A DNA stretch of 64,000 bases from Panagrolaimus kolymaensis (Eukaryota; Nematoda; Chromadorea; Rhabditida; Panagrolaimidae), in contig JAJQJQ010000024.1 in NCBI GenBank assembly GCA_028622995.1, positions 3,348,001 through 3,412,000 on the forward strand, given 5' to 3'. The stretch's first letter is position 1. The number at the start of each line of letters is the position of its first letter. Shown here piece by piece: positions 13,093 through 22,733 of this stretch. Both the position numbers and the translations under genes were made by a program. The notes beneath the pieces are model-generated. The model was given only the letters and a program-made list of their open reading frames with translations, did no database searches and was not told the origin of the DNA.

Positions 13093-13344
13093 ATGGGAAA
13101 TATCTTTGGCGCTGCCTACAACAAAATGGGCAATCATCATAGCAGTGAAAACCATAATTCAGCTGTTACCATTGCTAATAGCAATGCTACTACCTTTACC
13201 CCAGAACACAAGAACGACCTCATGTTTGTATTTATTATTATGCTTATTCTTTGCGTTGTATCAAATTTGATTTCTTTCTTCATCGGAAGATGTACCGCTT
13301 CAATTTCAAGCCGCTGGGATCAATTCTCAAAACATAACCCCTAA
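13093..13344 (+). CDS. Small N-myristoylation-motif, single-pass membrane protein of the fold-back element (83 aa)
   Basis: Single-exon reading frame of 83 residues. It begins MGNIFGAAYN, which fits the N-myristoylation pattern (Gly2, small residue at position 6). A hydrophilic Asn/His/Ser-rich region (11-40) precedes one strong hydrophobic helix at about 43-64, then a short basic/polar tail with one Cys (RCTAS). It has its own TATA box upstream, and its 3' UTR runs into the right inverted repeat, where AATAAA (about 13446) probably ends the transcript. No known family is recognised. Membrane proteins of this type are not part of Tc1/mariner transposons; small myristoylated membrane proteins are more typical of viruses or host membrane adaptors. 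Function is unknown. Confidence 0.6.
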   Translation: MGNIFGAAYNKMGNHHSSENHNSAVTIANSNATTFTPEHKNDLMFVFIIMLILCVVSNLISFFIGRCTASISSRWDQFSKHNP

Positions 13345-13390
13345 TTTATTGATGGATTTTGAAGCTTCTTCGCCTTTTCTATTTATTTGT

Positions 13391-14004
13391 TTGTTCAAAG
13401 TTTGTGAATTGTTTGGTTTTTGTTATTTATTTTTTGGAATAATATGAATAAATTGAGAAAAAAATCTTTGAAGTTGTTTTTCTTTTGTGTTGTCAATAGG
13501 TTGGATGGAAAAAGTATTTTTTTAATTTAGAAGAAAGGATTGAAACATTGTTTTTGGTAAAAAAAACAGGAGCCATTTTTGAATTTTTTAGGGTATAAAT
13601 AGTAAACATACCGGTTGAAATTAATTATAATTAGTCGTAGCAATTATTGCAAAGCTATCAACAGCAAAAAACATGAGGTTTTAACGCAAAAAATATGGAA
13701 AAAACTAGTCAAAAGTTTTAATTTTTGTGTTAATGACGTTACCAGTAAGGCAATGAAGTTATAAGTAATATTTTTACTTGTTTTAGAATTGAATTATGTA
13801 AAAAAATTAAAGATTTTTAGTGAAAATATTCAATAATTCTCCTAAAAAAATTTTCTAAAAATAATTTGGCGCGAAAAAAAAATTCAAAAACCTAAGAGAA
13901 CCTTTGGCGAAATGAGTGGCAACCGATGGCAACTCATGGCAACTCATGGCAACTCATGGCAACTTATGGCAACTTTTTTGACTTGATGAAATTGTCAACC
14001 ATTG
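13391..14004 (-). repeat. Right terminal inverted repeat of the 2.2-kb element
   Basis: Mirror of 11804-12416. The GTTGCCAT array appears here as ATGGCAAC at about 13916-13973. The inner end carries AATAAA in the plus direction, positioned to polyadenylate the 83-aa gene. Confidence 0.9.
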
Positions 14005-14570
14005 TATGATGGATGCATTTTTTATATATATGAAAAAGTTTAATTTCATAAAAGTACACGTAGTAAACTCAATTACATAATTTTGAAAGAAAATAAAAGT
14101 TAATTTTAAGATAAATGAAAGATATATTGAGAGAAAAAAAGATTGAGCTCAAAGGCATTTAACAAAAAAGAAAAGAAAGAAGAAAAATGATTTAAATCAC
14201 TCTGGTTACGGTCGTCCATAGCAGCAACATTCATTTTTAAGGGAGTTGTTGTTGCTTCATCGTGACAAAAAGAAAACATTTTTATCTGCAGTTTTTTATT
14301 TTTTAAATATTTTATTTTTTTTATTTTTAATAAATTTCATTAAAACAAAAGTTAAAAAACTACCAAAAAAATAGCAACAAAAAAAAGCATTTAAGATTCA
14401 ACAATTTTATAAAATTTATTTATGTATTTAATCCATTCCCAAAGAATATGCCCTAATGGATTCATATTTAAAAAAAATAAGAAAGAAAACAACAAATTCA
14501 TGAATGCAAATGCGCTTTCAAAATGGACATTAAAAAAGTTAAAAATAATTTCTTGTTTTTATCATTTTTT
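14005..14570. other. Spacer between two inverted-repeat elements
   Basis: AT-rich sequence with no supported gene. It ends with the 8-base direct repeat CATTTTTT (14563-14570) that flanks the next element. Confidence 0.5.
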
Positions 14571-15308
14571 GGCGGTGAGAGATTTTTGTACGCATATTTG
14601 GGTACGCTAAATTTGGGAACACATATTTTGGAACGACAATTTAAGGTTCACATATTATGGAACACATTTTTAGGAATGATAAAATACGGAACAAAAATTT
14701 AGTAACCAATATTTGAGAACAAAAAATGGGGAATAGAATTTTAGGTATGCTAACTTTAGGTATGTTAAATTTGGGTACGTTAATTTTGTGTACAATAGTT
14801 TGAGTATGCAATTTTAGGTATGAGAAGTTTTGGTACGAGAAATTTTGATTTTTCAATTTTGAGAACGAGAAATTTGAGTACCGGAGGCGGGAATTTGGAA
14901 TTTTTTGAATTTTTCAAAATTTTTTTGTTCCATTTGAGACTCGAAACCTCGACCTCCTTCGAGCTTTCAACCTCCAATTTTCAAATTCCCGCCTCCGGTA
15001 CTCAAATTTCTCGTTCTCAAAATTGAAAAATCAAAATTTCTCGTACCAAAACTTCTCATACCTAAAATTGCATACTCAAATTATTGTACACAAAATTAAC
15101 GTACCCAAATTTAACATACCTAAAGTTAGCATACCTAAAATTCTATTCCCCATTTTTTGTTCTCAAATATTGGTTACTAAATTTTTGTTCCGTATTTTAT
15201 CATTCCTAAAAATGTGTTCCATAATATGTGAACCTTAAAGTGTCGTTCCAAAATATGTGTTCCCAAATTTAGCGTACCCAAATATGCGTACAAAAATCTC
15301 TCACCGCC
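14571..15308. mobile_element. 738-bp palindromic fold-back element with 8-bp target duplication
   Basis: The left arm 14571-14897 is the reverse complement of 14982-15308 (327 bases each), with an 84-base loop. The tips are GGCGGTGAGAGATTTTTG and its complement. The direct repeat CATTTTTT occurs at 14563-14570 and 15309-15316, an 8-base target duplication as made by hAT-type elements, though the low complexity of this 8-mer weakens the point. Inside each arm is a degenerate repeat with a period of about 16-17 bases, consensus like TTTAGGTATGCTAAA / TTTGGGTACG. The reading frames over the arms (14641-14856 and 15023-15238) are mirror copies of the same repetitive translation and are not genes. 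Confidence 0.9.
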
Positions 15309-15792
15309 CATTTTTTGTGGGTTTAAGAAAAAAATATGTAGTTAATTACTTTTTAAAATTAATAATTTTTCAATATTCATTTCTAAATAATTATTTTTTC
15401 TTTAATATATCTGCTGCAACATCAAAAAAAAAATAAAAGAAATAAATCCAAACAAAAAAGTTATCAGAAACAATTGTTTAACACTTCACTTTAAAACTTA
15501 TAAGTTTCTGTCTTATAAAAATTGAGTTTTAACCTTTTTAATGCGAATTCAAAAAATTCAATCGCTTATACAAAATATTAATTTTACGAGTTTAAAAATA
15601 GAGTAACTCCCATCTGACTAGAATAAAATTCGAGAGAAAAAAATATAAAAAATTTGCATAAAAAATTAGAAAAAAATGATGCTTGATTTTTGTGCATAAA
15701 GCAAGCAATCAGTCATCGACAAATTTTTTCTTTCATTGTTGTTGTTTCAATTTTCGTCGTCGCTGTTCGTCGTCAATCAAACGCAAAAAATC
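15309..15792. other. Upstream region of the secreted cysteine-rich gene
   Basis: AT-rich, no gene. The last 120 bases (from about 15670) are shared with the region upstream of the second copy at 35256-35390 (GCATAAA..AAGCAATCAGTC and the CGTCGTCGC stretch), so they probably form the conserved proximal promoter and 5' UTR. Confidence 0.5.
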
Positions 15793-16426
15793 ATGAAACT
15801 CGTCATCGCTTCTTTGGTTGCTGTCTTTGCTTCTCTCATCTTTCAACTTCCATTTCTTGAAGCTACTCAATGCACAAAGGATGCTTATTGTTTTGACAAT
15901 CATAGTGGAGGACGACAAGGTACATAAATAGTTTTTTTACATTTTGTTACCTTTTTTTATTTCAGGTGAAGCTAAACATGTAAATTGCATTGGTAATTGT
16001 GCTGGCTGGGGATGTGTTGTTGATGGTGCTGTTTATCGTTATTATGGATGTAAAGATGATGATCATATTTGTGCAAACAAAGAAAAAACTGATTCAAAGG
16101 ATTACTATTTTTATGTTACATGCAATGATGGATATGATTGTACAAGTGATAAGTTCAATGAAGCGGTTAGTTATTATTTGCTCTTTTTAATTGAACTAAA
16201 TACTATTTGATTTTAGTTAACAGAGGCTAGAAAAACTGACGCTTATCAATTTGTTACTGAAACATCATTATGTGGTGATGCACTTCGACCAACTAAAGGC
16301 CCTGATGGCTCTCCTCTATCAAGCAAAGTTACAACAACTACAAATGGAACAAATGAAACAAAATATGGTGCTATGAAACTTGTTGGAATGATTCTCTTTG
16401 GTTGGATCTTTGCTCGTTTTTGGTAA
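15793..16426 (+). CDS. Secreted, probably GPI-anchored cysteine-rich protein (178 aa)
   Basis: Exons 15793-15919, 15966-16165 and 16217-16426; frame is kept at every junction. The start gives a clear signal peptide (MKLVIASLVAVFASL..., cleavage near residue 23-26). The mature part has about ten cysteines in a pattern such as C-x3-C-x4-C...GC-x6-C...TC-x4-C, resembling nematode ET-module or Ly6-like extracellular domains, but I cannot assign it with certainty. It ends in a Thr-rich stretch and a C-terminal hydrophobic segment (KLVGMILFGWIFARFW), typical of GPI-anchor addition. A second, broken copy is at 34174-35256 on the minus strand. A poly(A) signal AATAAA is present about 90 bases downstream. 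Confidence 0.8.
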
Positions 16427-16599
16427 ACATATCTCGTCGACTATGTCTTCCTTCGTGTTCTCTTTTATTAATGAAAGAATAAGCCTTTTTCTTCTTTCAA
16501 TTTTTTGTATGTAATAAAATTATGATTAATAAATGTAATAATTAAAACTATGTATTATATGTGTGTTATTTTCGTTGAGGTTTATGTAATTTTGTTTAA

Positions 16600-17787
16600 G
16601 ACGAGTTCTCCGACATTTTTTTCGATTTTGGTAGAGAAAAATTTTTTTTTGACTAATCCGATGTAAAATTGGACGGTGATTCAGGAAAAATTGGTCTCGA
16701 AGCTCAGAAAATTTTCCTCGACCTATGGCAGAAAATTTGCATATTTAACAAATAAATTCATGAAAAATCAGGGAGATGGATATTTTTTTATTCTTTTCTA
16801 TTTCTATAGGTTTTCAACCATGGAGAATCGAATGGCATATACCATTTATAGCCTTTGATATCGTTATCATGGAGAAACAGCTATACCTCAACATATGTCC
16901 CTTCAAAACTTTTTTTCCTGAACCGATATGAGGTGAGGTACCAACAAGTGAAATGTAGCCCTGAATCTCCTCTATCGATCTACCGAAAAACATTTTAAAA
17001 CAAAGTTACTTTGAGCTCAAGCCAAACGAGACCATTTTTGCTATGAAATTTTTTTTATGGTTTTTTAAGGAAAAGTATTTTTTCGTATAAGATAAATGTA
17101 AATGTGGTAATTCAAAAGTTTCTTAAAATAAATTTTTACATATTTTTATCCTTTCAAAATTTAATTTTTAAAGAGTTGATTTTTGTGAACGCAAAAATTT
17201 TAAGATTTGTTTTTAAAATTTTGAAAGGATAAAAATATGTAAAAAATTATTTTAAGAAACTTTTGAATTACCACATTTACATTTATCTTATACGAAAAAA
17301 TACTTTTCCTTAAAAAACCATAAAAAAAATTTCATAGCAAAAATGGTCTCGTTTGGCATTAGCTCAAAGTAATTTGTAAAAAAAACTGTCTCGGCACATC
17401 GATAGAGGAGATTCAGGGCTACATTTCATTTATTGATACCTCACCTCATATCGGTTCAGGAAAAAAAGTTTTGAAGGGACATATGTTGAGGTATAGCTGT
17501 TTCTCCATGATAACGATATCAAAGGCTATAAATGGTATATGCCATTCGATTCTCCATGGTTGAAAACCTATAGAAATAGAAAAGAATAAAAAAATATCCA
17601 TCTCCCTGATTTTTCATGAATTTATTTGTTAAATATGCAAATTTTCTGCCATAGGTCGAGGAAAATTTTCTGAGCTTCGAGACCAATTTTTCCTGAATCT
17701 CCGTCCAATTTTACATCGGATTAGTCAAAAAAAAATTTTCTCTACCAAAATCACAATTAAAAGAAAAATATTGTCAGAGAATCCGTC
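16600..17787. mobile_element. 1.19-kb inverted-repeat element flanked by TTAA
   Basis: The tips GACGAGTTCTCCGACA and its imperfect complement TGTCAGAGAATCCGTC lie between TTAA at 16596-16599 and TTAA at 17788-17791. The arms of about 550 bases (to about 17165 and from about 17215) are very similar with scattered differences, and the centre is AT-rich. TTAA target sites suggest a piggyBac-type element, but TA duplication of a Tc1-type element with one more base of palindrome is also possible. No transposase is encoded; it is non-autonomous. Confidence 0.8.
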
Positions 17788-17954
17788 TTAACAAAGTTTG
17801 TATTGAATAATCGTTTATTATTACACTTTTGAAAGCTTTAAATAAAACTTTGAAAATGACAGCAACCTTTGAGAGATCAATAGCGACTAACTTCGGTTAT
17901 GCTTGCTCGCAAAGCGGAGTAAGAAAAGCTCTCCATCTCGTGGTCCAAGATTTA

Positions 17955-18117
17955 AGAAAAACAGAATGGATTCTCTTTGGTTGGAACACCCTTTTTTTGG
18001 TTGTGGTCAGCTTTGGTAAACCCCATCGTCTCGTGTATTGCTTCATGTTCTTCCTTATTTTGTATGTATTTGAATAACTAATAAATGTGATAAACATAAC
18101 TCTATATGTGTTATTCT
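17955..18117 (+). pseudogene. Remnant of the 3' end of a secreted cysteine-rich gene copy
   Basis: The stretch with TGGATTCTCTTTGGTTGGA, then TTTGGTAAAC..TCTCGT..CTTC and the following TAATAAATGT..TATATGTGTTATT, parallels the last codons and 3' UTR of the 15793-16426 gene (16391-16575). The frame is disturbed, and none of the upstream exons are found here. It looks like a diverged tail left by a tandem duplication, now separated from the gene by the 1.19-kb element. Confidence 0.4.
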
Positions 18118-18139
18118 CCAGGACAAAACAATCATATTA

Positions 18140-18145
18140 TTTATT
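18140..18145 (-). terminator. Poly(A) signal of the CCT5 gene
   Basis: AATAAA on the minus strand, about 125 bases after the CCT5 stop codon at 18268. Confidence 0.45.
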
Positions 18146-18267
18146 ATCAAAATAAGCAAAGTTTAAAAAAACAACATTAAGCAACAATACACAAAGAAAA
18201 ACAAAGAAAATAGAAAAAGCATATCAGATCATAGATGATTGAGTTGTAGACAAGTTCTTGCAATCTT

Positions 18268-20155
18268 TCACATTCCATAGTATTGTTCATCATTGGGAAG
18301 ACGAACATCATCGATTTTGAGAATCATACGAACAACCTAAAACAAAAGGAATATGAGAGAATGATAAAGAACCGAATGGATAAAAAAACATACCTGAGTG
18401 GCAAGGGATAATTGTTGTTTCTTTGCAGTTAAGGTTTCAATAACACCTTGTGAACGCATATCATTAGTTCCCATATTCATTCCATCAACTCCCATAGCAA
18501 AGTTTCCAGTTTCAATTTGAGCTGCTTTGAGTTGAGTAACGGCATCAATAGGTGAAAATCCAGAATTCTGAGCTAAAGCCATTGGAATTGCATCAAGAGC
18601 ATCAGAGAAAGCTCGATAAGCATATTGTTCGAGACCAGGAATCTAAAAAGGTTTCAATGTAATGAGGCAAGCTATATCAATGCAACAAACCTTATCAGCT
18701 TCTTTCGAAACAGCAATAGAACATGCAAGTTCAGCAGATCCACCACCATAAACAATTTTGTCATCACGAACCAAATTTCTTACAACACACATAGCATCAT
18801 GAAGAGCACGTTTAGTTTCATCAATAACAGTTTGATTTGATGCACGAATAAAAATAGTAACAGCTCGAATATTTGGACAATCTTCGATGCAAAGATAATG
18901 ATCACGTCCAGTACCAAAAGAAAGTTCACGAACAGTACCAGCGGAACCAAGCTTCTCAGGTTTTAGTTCACTAAATCGAGGAACAATTCGACCATTTGTT
19001 GCAATAGCAATCAATTCAATTTCAGGTCCACCAACCCATCGAACAGCAGGAAGTTTATGATGATAGAGAAGATGATTAGCTTCATCATCGAAGCCCCATT
19101 GGCAAATAGCAAGAGTTGCACCACTATCTTTGACTTGTTTAATCATAGTTTCAAATGTATCACGTTCATATTTTCGAAGAGCTTCATAATCAGCTTCACT
19201 TGCGATATCAAGACGAACAGTATTCTTAGGCTTTGGTGGTTCAAAAGGACATGTGAGAATGGCGATTTTAGCATCTTTGATAACACGAGGCATCTGTGGA
19301 TGGCTCATAGTTTTGTCGATGACAACACCTTTAACGAGCATAGTATCTTCAAGACGACCACCAGTTTTACCAATAATCTTGATGAAATCAAAGTTAACAT
19401 CACGCAATTCTTTGTCAGCTACACTAAGAACGGCATCAACAGCAATTTCAGCAAGATGATTGAGACATTTGTTGACACTAAAAATGGCAGCATAAGAATA
19501 CAAGTATGGAAAGAAAGTCAATATTAAACAAACATTTTTGACCCAAGAGATGTTACAGCAGATTTGACAAGTTGATCACGTTGATCAATAGGAAATTGTT
19601 CAGCAATGGAATCAAGAACTTGGAGAGATTTCTTACAAGCAATATCAAAACCATCAGCAATTTTAGTGGGATGAATTCCTTTGTTCAATAAAGCTTCAGC
19701 TTGTTCAAGTAAAGCACCAGCAAGGACTGAAAAATGAAGAGATTATTATATTCCTTTTCAAAGGTAAAGTATGTAACGTTAGTACAACATTATGATGCAT
19801 AAAAATCAACAAACTAATACTCACCAATAACTCCAGTTGTTCCATCACCAACTTCATCATCTTGAGCAGTAGATAATTCAACCATAAGTTTAGCAATACG
19901 ATGTTCAACGTCCATACTTTTCATAATTGTTGCTCCATCATTGGTAATAGTAACATCTCCATCAGCACTTACAAGCATTTTATCCAATCCTCGAGGACCA
20001 AGAGAAGTTTTCATTACATTTGCAACAGCTCGAGCAGCAAGAATATGATTTTTGATTGCTTCAATACCAACTTGACGACTTTGATGTTGTTGTTCTTGAA
20101 TCACCATAAATGGTGCACCAGTATCATCAAACATAATATGACCCATTGCAGACAT
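18268..20155 (-). CDS. cct-5: T-complex protein 1 subunit epsilon (CCT5 chaperonin)
   Basis: Five exons on the minus strand: 20155-19825, 19726-19534, 19477-18691, 18642-18394 and 18336-18268, encoding 542 residues, the usual length for CCT epsilon. CCT5 is one of eight subunits of the cytosolic TRiC/CCT ring that folds actin, tubulin and other proteins with ATP. Diagnostic motifs are present: [11 protein letters not shown] and NDGAT near the N-terminus, the ATP-site GDGTTG spanning the first junction, the central GGRLEDT, the epsilon-type CPFEPPKPK and [13 protein letters not shown] blocks, [16 protein letters not shown], and YGGGSAEL before the C-terminal [14 protein letters not shown]. The C-terminus ends [14 protein letters not shown] plus a short tail. 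All junctions keep frame. The first exon starts at the first ATG after a candidate spliced-leader acceptor. Identity as epsilon rather than another CCT subunit is clear from the central blocks. Confidence 0.97.
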
Positions 20156-20172
20156 GATTGAGAAGTTTTAAA

Positions 20173-20188
20173 CTGAAAAATAGAAAAA
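20173..20188 (-). promoter_or_regulatory. Candidate spliced-leader acceptor of cct-5
   Basis: On the minus strand TTTTTCTATTTTTCAG ends about 18 bases before the cct-5 ATG. This matches the nematode 3' splice consensus; so close to the start codon, it is best read as a trans-splice (SL) acceptor or the end of a 5' UTR intron. Confidence 0.5.
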
Positions 20189-21036
20189 TGGATTATTTTA
20201 CTTTACAAATATTGAGGGTGGATGAATAAAAATAATGGCATAAAACGCGAAGAAAGCAAAGAGCTGTAAAAAAGTGTAAAAAATGAGGGAAGCTTTTCGA
20301 AGGCAATGGATGGATGATGGCTAAATGTGTCTAGTCTTCAATGGGAGAGGAGAAGAGAAAAAATTTTATGGAAGCTTCGCGAAGACTAACTTTCACCAAC
20401 TTTGAGGTTATCGAACTAACTTTGAAAAATGGCAAATGTATTTTATATTATTCAAACACATTTTTTAAAACTAATTTTGAGTAAACTTGCAAAATATAAT
20501 TGTTTAACATAATGAATCTTTACATTTTTACAAAAAGCATCTAAATGAATAAATTTTATGATTTATTTTATCTCTTTCAAATAATATTCCAATGAAACGT
20601 TTTTTACTCCATTGGCTCACTCACTTATTTCTGGTTTTACTTTCTTTTCTACCTTTAAAATCATTTATTCATTACTTTTTTAAAACAAAAAAGCTTTTAG
20701 CAAGCTCAAAAAATGTACATACAAAATGTGGAGAAGTTAAAGTTGAATTAAAGCTTCGATCAAGAAGGGGCTATGAGACTTGTTTATTGCAAGAAATATG
20801 TGTTTGCGAGTTTCAAAAGGAAAATAAGAACGCTTGGTTCAAGGCCAAAAAATTCTTACAGCTAAATACGCAGCTGCACCAAAACAAAAAATCCAAAAAC
20901 ACATGAAACAAAATAAAATACAAGATTACAAGAGTTTATTCCATATATACATACATATTAGTTTTTTACATAGTAATTTAATAATCTATCAAAATTTTCA
21001 ATATAGCGTGAAGAGAATAATCAAAAGTTTCATCAT
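20189..21036. other. Spacer between cct-5 and the HVA22-like gene, with duplicated 3' flank
   Basis: No gene is supported. From about 20670 to 21036 the sequence is the inverted counterpart of about 41330-41690, that is the 3' flank of the second HVA22-like gene, marking one edge of the segmental duplication. The frames at 20592-21112 are therefore duplicated 3' flank, not coding. Confidence 0.6.
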
Positions 21037-22394
21037 TTATTTGGTTGGTAATACATATTTATTGACGAATTTTGATAACCATTTGACAACGGGAGCTACA
21101 AGATATGAATGAACGATAGAAGATACATTCCATTCAGGATATGATGCAGCCAAAAAGAGTGATACCTAAAAAAACAAATAAAAGTGTTATAAAAAGTTAA
21201 AACAAGCGATGCCACTAAGTTGCTAATCCATAAAAGAATCCGTTAACATAATGAACTTTAGATAGAAAGGACCAACCTTGCACATTTGATATGGTGGAAA
21301 CCCATTGAATAATCTACCAAAAGTTACATCGATACAGCTTACAAATCCAAAGATACTCCAATATCGAAACCAATGATCTTTGATAGCATTTGATGGTGGA
21401 GGACGACGAGACGATGGATTCAGAATCTGAAACATTAATGGTAAAAGTAGCAAGAAAAAAGAAAACAAAATTTACTTTAAATGTTGCAATTGAAGGATAA
21501 GCAAATCCAATAAGAGTACAAACGAAATCTCCAAGGTTATTCCAGATCATAAAAGCAGAGAATATTCCAGCAAATGCATAAGCGATCTAAAAAACAAAGA
21601 TTGGATGAAAGTGAAAAAGTTTTAACAAGAGCAAGCAAAAGGATGCTACGTTGCAAGCATAACGAAACAAGCACATGTTAAAGGAAAATCCCTTTTTAAA
21701 CAAAGCAAAAAGCCCATACATACAAACAATAAAATAATAAACTTACAATTTCACGTTTAACATGAGTTGCTTCTTCAATAACATTCCAAAAATGTGTCCA
21801 TCGTTCCATATCATTTTTATATAAAACACTTTGGAATGAATTGGTAATAGTTTCAATTGGATCAGTACCATTATCATCGGATCGAGATGAATGAACACCA
21901 GGAATAGTACCAACAGCAGTAGCAACATCACCATTTTGATAGTCAACAACAGAAAGATGATGATGAATACCAGCAGAAGCAGGAGGATGAGTTGGAGTTG
22001 AAACTTTCAAATGTTGGACTTTTGCAACCATTAGTTGTTGTTGTTGATGATTTGGACCATTGATAACTTTTTCTTTGTTGTTGGTGGTGTTGATTTTGGT
22101 TTGACTTGTAACTTTTTTGGCTTCAATACCAGCAACAGCATTTTTGACATCAGTAGTTGGTTGTTGGTGTTTCTTTGTTGGATCAATTGGATTTGGCGTC
22201 GTCATCTTCTTATTGGCAGCAGCAGCATTATTTGGAATTGCAGTTGTTTTCTTCGATTCAGATGCTCGAGCTGTTTTTAGAACATTTGGATTTGAAGTTT
22301 TCTTTGTGAGGAATCGAAAAAAAGATGACGTTTTCTTAGCAGCACCAGATTGTTGTTTGGCTTTTTCACGGTCAGATGGATATAGGTGAGTCAT
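21037..22394 (-). CDS. HVA22/TB2/DP1 (REEP-like) membrane protein, copy 1 (345 aa)
   Basis: Exons on the minus strand 22394-21747, 21586-21476, 21426-21277 and 21165-21037; frame kept, 345 residues. The start is the ATG giving MTHLYPSD; the in-frame sequence upstream contains a stop. The first exon (216 residues) is a hydrophilic, low-complexity N-terminal region rich in Lys/Thr/Asn/Gln. The C-terminal 129 residues form an HVA22/TB2/DP1 domain: a hydrophobic hairpin, GFAYPSIATFK, then KDHWFRYWSIFGFVSCIDVTFGR and FPPYQMCK, followed by a third hydrophobic segment and an amphipathic C-terminal end (SYLVAPVVKWLSKF). Proteins of this family shape tubular endoplasmic reticulum. The long N-terminal extension is unusual compared with short REEP5/Yop1 proteins. 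Copy 2 is at 38005-41327. Confidence 0.88.
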
Positions 22395-22733
22395 GTTTTC
22401 AATCAATCACATTCAATCAATTGAAACTTTGTCAATAATGAAAAACTTTGACATTTTGAAGATGAAGGAAAGCTTCAAGTATGCAAATTTTCTTTTTTTC
22501 ACATGATGCTCAGGAAGAAATTAGAGAATAAAAAAAAATGTGAATGGAATGAATGAAAAACGTGTTGTTTTTTAGTTTTATTTTTGCGGACCATTTGCCA
22601 CAGATTTGATCGTAATTTTTTATACCAAATTTAGACATCTTTTCATCAAAGTTTTTTATTGCTTTTTGTTCATAATTATTTTAAACAAATTCTATAGAAG
22701 CTTGGAAATCACAATCAAGAAGCACCAATAATT
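22395..22733. other. Short spacer between the HVA22-like and VWA-like genes
   Basis: 338 bases with no gene: promoter of copy 1 HVA22-like and 3' UTR of the VWA-like gene. It is conserved in inverted orientation at 37682-38004. Confidence 0.5.

Larger units (their letters stand above)
11804..14004. mobile_element. 2.2-kb TA-flanked fold-back element with two small genes
   Basis: Terminal inverted repeats of about 613 bases (11804-12416 and 13391-14004) are almost identical when reverse-complemented; the outer ends are CAATGGGTGACAATTTC and its near-perfect complement (one mismatch seen near the tip). Both ends abut TA dinucleotides (11802-11803 and 14005-14006), as expected for a Tc1/mariner-type TA target duplication. 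The interior of about 970 bases encodes two divergent small proteins (12361-12692 minus, 13093-13344 plus). Each arm carries tandem GTTGCCAT copies near its tip and an AATAAA in the outward direction near its inner end. No transposase catalytic domain is present, so movement would depend on a partner element. High arm identity indicates recent insertion or ongoing arm correction. Confidence 0.85.

Noticed and set aside
14641..15238. Two identical 71-aa reading frames on opposite strands (MKNQNFSYQNFSYLKL...)
   Set aside because: They are mirror translations of the two arms of the 738-bp palindrome; the repetitive PKFNIPKVSIPKI pattern comes from the short DNA repeat, not from a gene.
18625..19527. 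Plus-strand frames of up to 156 aa over the CCT5 gene
   Set aside because: Antisense shadows; the minus strand encodes a full-length conserved chaperonin.
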